Below are positions 6,790-9,270 of a stretch of DNA of 9,270 bases, piece by piece (the stretch's first letter is position 1; every line of letters starts with the position of its first letter). A model generated the notes under the pieces. The model was given only the letters and a program-made list of their open reading frames with translations, made no database searches and was not told the origin of the DNA. The translations under genes were made by a program, and so were the position numbers. Source of the DNA: an uncultured Spirochaetia bacterium (GTDB lineage Bacteria; Spirochaetota; UBA4802; JAGODF01); assembly GCA_937967705.1 (NCBI GenBank), contig CALCJG010000447.1, forward strand, positions 1-9,270, read 5' to 3'.

Positions 6790-6821
6790 GCAATCTCAAT
6801 AAATGCATCCATGGAAAGCCT

Positions 6822-8048
6822 ATGAAAACATGTACTATCACCGAGGCCATTGAGGAAATCAGAAACGGCAGGATGATCATCCTTGTTGACAATGAAGACA
6901 GGGAGAACGAGGGGGATCTCATCATCGCCGCCGAACACATAACCCCAGAAAACATCAATTTTATGGCTACCAACGGGAGGGGACTCATCTGTGTTGCCAT
7001 GACGCAGAAGCGTCTGGAGCAGCTGGGATTGAAACTCATGGTACCCGAGAACTCTGATAAATTCTGCACCGCCTTTACCGTTTCGGTGGATGCCTGCGAG
7101 GGGACCACGACAGGAATCTCCGCCTATGACCGGTCCCGAACCGTTAACGTTCTCGTGGATGAGAACACACGTCCGGATGACCTCTCCAAGCCGGGGCACA
7201 TCTTCCCCCTCGCTGCGAAACGGGGAGGAGTGCTTGTGAGAGCCGGACATTCCGAAGGCTCTGTCGATCTGGCACGACTGGCGGGTCTCAAACCTGCCGC
7301 AGTCATCTGCGAGATTCTCAATGACGACGGAACCATGGCAAGACGCCCCGATCTGGATAAATTTGCAGAAAAACATGGTTTAAAAATTGCAACAATATCC
7401 GACCTCATTAAATACCGTCAGCATAAGGACCGTCTCATCAAGCGGGTGTCCGAAGCCAAGCTCCCCACGGATTACGGTGTCTTTAAAATTGTGGCCTACG
7501 AAACGGAAGTGGATGATTTGACCCACGTTGCCCTGGTCAAAGGTGATGTAGCCGGTAGGGAAAATGTCCTGGTCCGGGTCCATTCGGAATGCCTGACCGG
7601 TGATGTCTTCGCTTCGCGTCGATGTGACTGCGGATCCCAGCTGCACAATGCCCTGGAAGCCATCGACAAGGAAGGTTACGGTGTACTTCTCTATATGCGG
7701 CAGGAGGGACGGGGTATTGGTCTGGGTAACAAACTGAAAGCCTATCATCTCCAGGAGCAGGGTCTCGATACGGTGGAGGCCAATATCAAACTGGGCTTCC
7801 CTTCAGATCTGAGGGATTACGGTATTGGGGCTCAAATCCTGGTGGATCTGGGATTACAAACCATAAGACTCCTGACTAACAATCCCAAGAAGGTGATCGG
7901 TCTTGAGGGATATGGCCTTGAGATCGTGGAGAGGGTCAGTATTGAAATTCCTCCGAAGGAGGAGAATCTGAGATACCTGCAGACAAAGAAGGATAAGATG
8001 GGGCATCTCATCCTCAATCATAAGGAAACAACGAAGCAGGACAAATGA
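6822..8048 (+). CDS. ribBA: Bifunctional 3,4-dihydroxy-2-butanone 4-phosphate synthase / GTP cyclohydrolase II
   Basis: This enzyme makes both precursors of riboflavin. The RibB half (about 1-205) turns ribulose 5-phosphate into dihydroxybutanone phosphate. The RibA half (about 206-408) opens GTP to the diaminopyrimidine intermediate. RibB hallmarks are NEDRENEGD (24-32), [19 protein letters not shown] (124-130), [17 protein letters not shown] and CEILNDDG. RibA hallmarks are [18 protein letters not shown] (254-271) with the zinc-binding cysteines C257, C268 and C270, then RQEGRGIGL (293-301) and LTNNPKK. Both halves look complete, and the 408-residue length is normal. The start is preceded by GGAAAG, rather close to the ATG. 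The gene leads a plus-strand cluster: its stop overlaps the next gene's start as ATGA (8045-8048), indicating translational coupling with a signalling protein. No FMN riboswitch precedes it. Confidence 0.97.
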   Translation: MKTCTITEAIEEIRNGRMIILVDNEDRENEGDLIIAAEHITPENINFMATNGRGLICVAMTQKRLEQLGLKLMVPENSDKFCTAFTVSVDACEGTTTGISAYDRSRTVNVLVDENTRPDDLSKPGHIFPLAAKRGGVLVRAGHSEGSVDLARLAGLKPAAVICEILNDDGTMARRPDLDKFAEKHGLKIATISDLIKYRQHKDRLIKRVSEAKLPTDYGVFKIVAYETEVDDLTHVALVKGDVAGRENVLVRVHSECLTGDVFASRRCDCGSQLHNALEAIDKEGYGVLLYMRQEGRGIGLGNKLKAYHLQEQGLDTVEANIKLGFPSDLRDYGIGAQILVDLGLQTIRLLTNNPKKVIGLEGYGLEIVERVSIEIPPKEENLRYLQTKKDKMGHLILNHKETTKQDK

Positions 8049-8965
8049 ACTCCTCATCCCCCACGATAGCCATCATTGATGACGAGGAAGTAATCCGTTA
8101 TACGCTGCAGAAAAAGCTGGCTCGTCTCGGCTACAATATAATATCCCTCGAAAAAGCTGAAGAGGCTCTTTTCATCCTGAAAAGCAACGAAAAAGACATC
8201 GATCTCGTCATTACGGACATTAAACTTCGTAAAATGGATGGCATTGAACTGCTGCGCCACGTGAGCGCCCTGGAAAAACCAGTCCCCGTTCTCATCATAA
8301 CGGGACAGGGGAATATTGAGGATGCCATACGCGCACTGCGCTATGGGGCCTGCGACTACATTCGCAAACCCTTCGACATCAATGAGGTGGCTTCAGCGGT
8401 CCGGGGCATCATCCGGACACGTCAGGAGAAACAGTTAGCGGACGCTTTCGGTCAATATGTGGAATACGACAAGCGTATATTCCGCATACCGATGGACGTC
8501 TCGATCTGCAACGTCATTTCCTACAAATTGACCAAGAACCTTCCCTCTTCCGGTTTCTGCAATCCGACAACCGCTGAGAATCTCTCACTGGCCCTGAGAG
8601 AAGCGATCACTAACGCCATGTTTCACGGTAATCTCGAAATTCCTTCGGATGTCCGTGCTGAAAAAGGGATAAAGGGCTTCAATGAAGAAATCGAGATCCG
8701 CAAAAAGATGGATAAATACATTGATAAAAAAGTCACCATCTATTATGAGATGACCAGGGACTATGTTGAATATATCGTTGAGGATGAGGGACCGGGGTTC
8801 GATCATTTAAGCCTCCCCGATCCGAGAGACCCCGAAAATTTCCTGAAAGACAGCGGCCGTGGACTCCTCATCATTCGCATACACATGGACGAGGTGGGAT
8901 GGAATGAAAAAGGAAACTCCATCCGCATGAGGAAATACCGGGTTGAGCGTTCTATAAACCATTGA
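8045..8965 (+). CDS. Response regulator fused to an RsbW-like HATPase domain
   Basis: The 306-residue protein combines two signalling modules. The receiver domain (about 6-125) has the acidic pair D12/D13, the phosphoacceptor D58 in VITD, T86 and K108 before PF, so it should be phosphorylated by a histidine kinase. After a short linker, a GHKL ATPase domain (about 145-300) shows the N-box E186/N190/H194 ([15 protein letters not shown]), the G1 box EDEGPGFD (246-253) and the G2 box SGRGLLI (270-276). It has no DHp/H-box, so it resembles the serine kinases RsbW/SpoIIAB instead of a histidine kinase. Between N- and G1-boxes is a charged segment (about 200-228) longer than in RsbW. Relatives phosphorylate or sequester STAS or sigma partners; none is in the window. 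It overlaps ribBA by 4 nt and precedes mtnA by 10 nt, so it is in one operon with two metabolic genes. No cognate histidine kinase is seen. Confidence 0.92.
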   Translation: MNSSSPTIAIIDDEEVIRYTLQKKLARLGYNIISLEKAEEALFILKSNEKDIDLVITDIKLRKMDGIELLRHVSALEKPVPVLIITGQGNIEDAIRALRYGACDYIRKPFDINEVASAVRGIIRTRQEKQLADAFGQYVEYDKRIFRIPMDVSICNVISYKLTKNLPSSGFCNPTTAENLSLALREAITNAMFHGNLEIPSDVRAEKGIKGFNEEIEIRKKMDKYIDKKVTIYYEMTRDYVEYIVEDEGPGFDHLSLPDPRDPENFLKDSGRGLLIIRIHMDEVGWNEKGNSIRMRKYRVERSINH

Positions 8966-8975
8966 GGAAGGGATT

Positions 8976-9270
8976 ATGTACACTATAAAATGGAACGGAG
9001 ACTCCGTATCAATGCGTGATCAGCGGCTTATCCCCGCTGAAGAGACATACAATACCTATACCAGTTATCTGGATGTTGCGGCGTCCATTACGGATATGGT
9101 CATCAGAGGTGCCCCGGCCATAGGCATAGCCGCCGCCATGGGGATCGCCCTGGCCGCCAAAAATCTCAAGTCTTCCGCTCTTCAGGATTTCAAAAAGAAT
9201 ATGAACGATGTGTGTGAAGTGTTCGCCAGAACAAGGCCAACAGCGGTCAACCTTTTCTGGAGTATAAACC
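8976..9270 (+). CDS. mtnA: S-methyl-5-thioribose-1-phosphate isomerase (partial, N-terminal 98 residues)
   Basis: MtnA converts methylthioribose 1-phosphate to methylthioribulose 1-phosphate in the methionine salvage pathway. The protein starts MYTIKWNGDSVSMRDQRLIP, which is typical of the family. It continues with the highly conserved DMVIRGAPAIGIAAA (the RGAP motif at about 44-47) and ends in ARTRPTAVNLFW, another family signature. The catalytic cysteine and aspartate expected further on lie beyond the window, so completeness cannot be judged. The ATG at 8976 has AGGAAGGG about 4 nt upstream and begins 10 nt after the response regulator, so it is very likely in the ribBA operon. The related eIF2B-like and ribose-1,5-bisphosphate isomerases are less likely given the close match of the N-terminal signature. 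Confidence 0.95.
   Translation, partial: MYTIKWNGDSVSMRDQRLIPAEETYNTYTSYLDVAASITDMVIRGAPAIGIAAAMGIALAAKNLKSSALQDFKKNMNDVCEVFARTRPTAVNLFWSIN

Larger units (their letters stand above)
6491..6821. other. 331-bp divergent intergenic region between the TPR lipoprotein gene and ribBA
   Basis: This stretch holds control elements for both flanking genes: a TATAAT box with an adjacent palindrome on the minus strand and a sigma-70-type promoter on the plus strand, each listed separately. Between them is a T-rich run (6661-6674) and nothing coding that I trust. I looked for an FMN riboswitch upstream of ribBA and do not see its conserved segments. The minus-strand leader would be about 130 nt long. It contains an in-frame extension of the lipoprotein frame from a GTG at 6616, which I consider untranslated. 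Confidence 0.6.

Noticed and set aside
7037..7408. Long antisense open frames across ribBA
   Set aside because: They are shadows of the strongly conserved ribBA frame and show no independent domain or ribosome-binding sequence.

Overview
The window looks like ordinary chromosomal DNA of a flagellated Gram-negative bacterium. It has a lipoprotein with a clear lipobox, a flagellin-family protein whose conserved parts read most like spirochaete FlaB, and two proteins of the RsbU/RsbW partner-switching type. A spirochaete is my best guess, but this is an inference from protein resemblance recalled by eye, not from a search. I see no insertion sequence, phage gene, CRISPR array, tRNA or rRNA.

Layout: (1) Positions 1-402, minus strand: the N-terminal part of a membrane-anchored protein with a probable extracytoplasmic sensor region, cut by the window edge. 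(2) 403-641: a divergent intergenic region with a candidate minus-strand promoter, a TATAAT box on the plus strand and several CCCT-(3-4 nt)-AGGG inverted repeats. (3) 642-1879, plus strand: a divergent flagellin-like protein with an unusual hydrophobic N-terminal extension, followed 23 nt later by a small protein of unknown function. (4) 1891-1930: a strong bidirectional terminator shared with the convergent 193-residue unknown protein at 1947-2528 (minus). (5) 2792-4522, plus: a GAF-GAF-SpoIIE (PP2C-type) phosphatase. (6) 4599-6490, minus: a two-gene unit, a TPR lipoprotein followed by dprA. (7) 6491-6821: a divergent regulatory region with a perfect 15-bp palindrome and a good sigma-70-type promoter for ribBA. 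(8) 6822 to the end, plus: a tight cluster of ribBA, a response regulator fused to an RsbW-like ATPase/kinase domain, and mtnA, which runs off the window.

Functionally, the window combines housekeeping metabolism (riboflavin precursor synthesis, methionine salvage), DNA uptake and processing (DprA), and signalling. The SpoIIE phosphatase and the REC-HATPase protein are the two opposing enzyme types of a partner-switching circuit. However, no STAS-domain antagonist or sigma factor is present here, so whether they work together is unproven. The least conventional items are the flagellin-like protein with a possible Sec signal or anchor, and the signalling protein translationally coupled between two metabolic genes.
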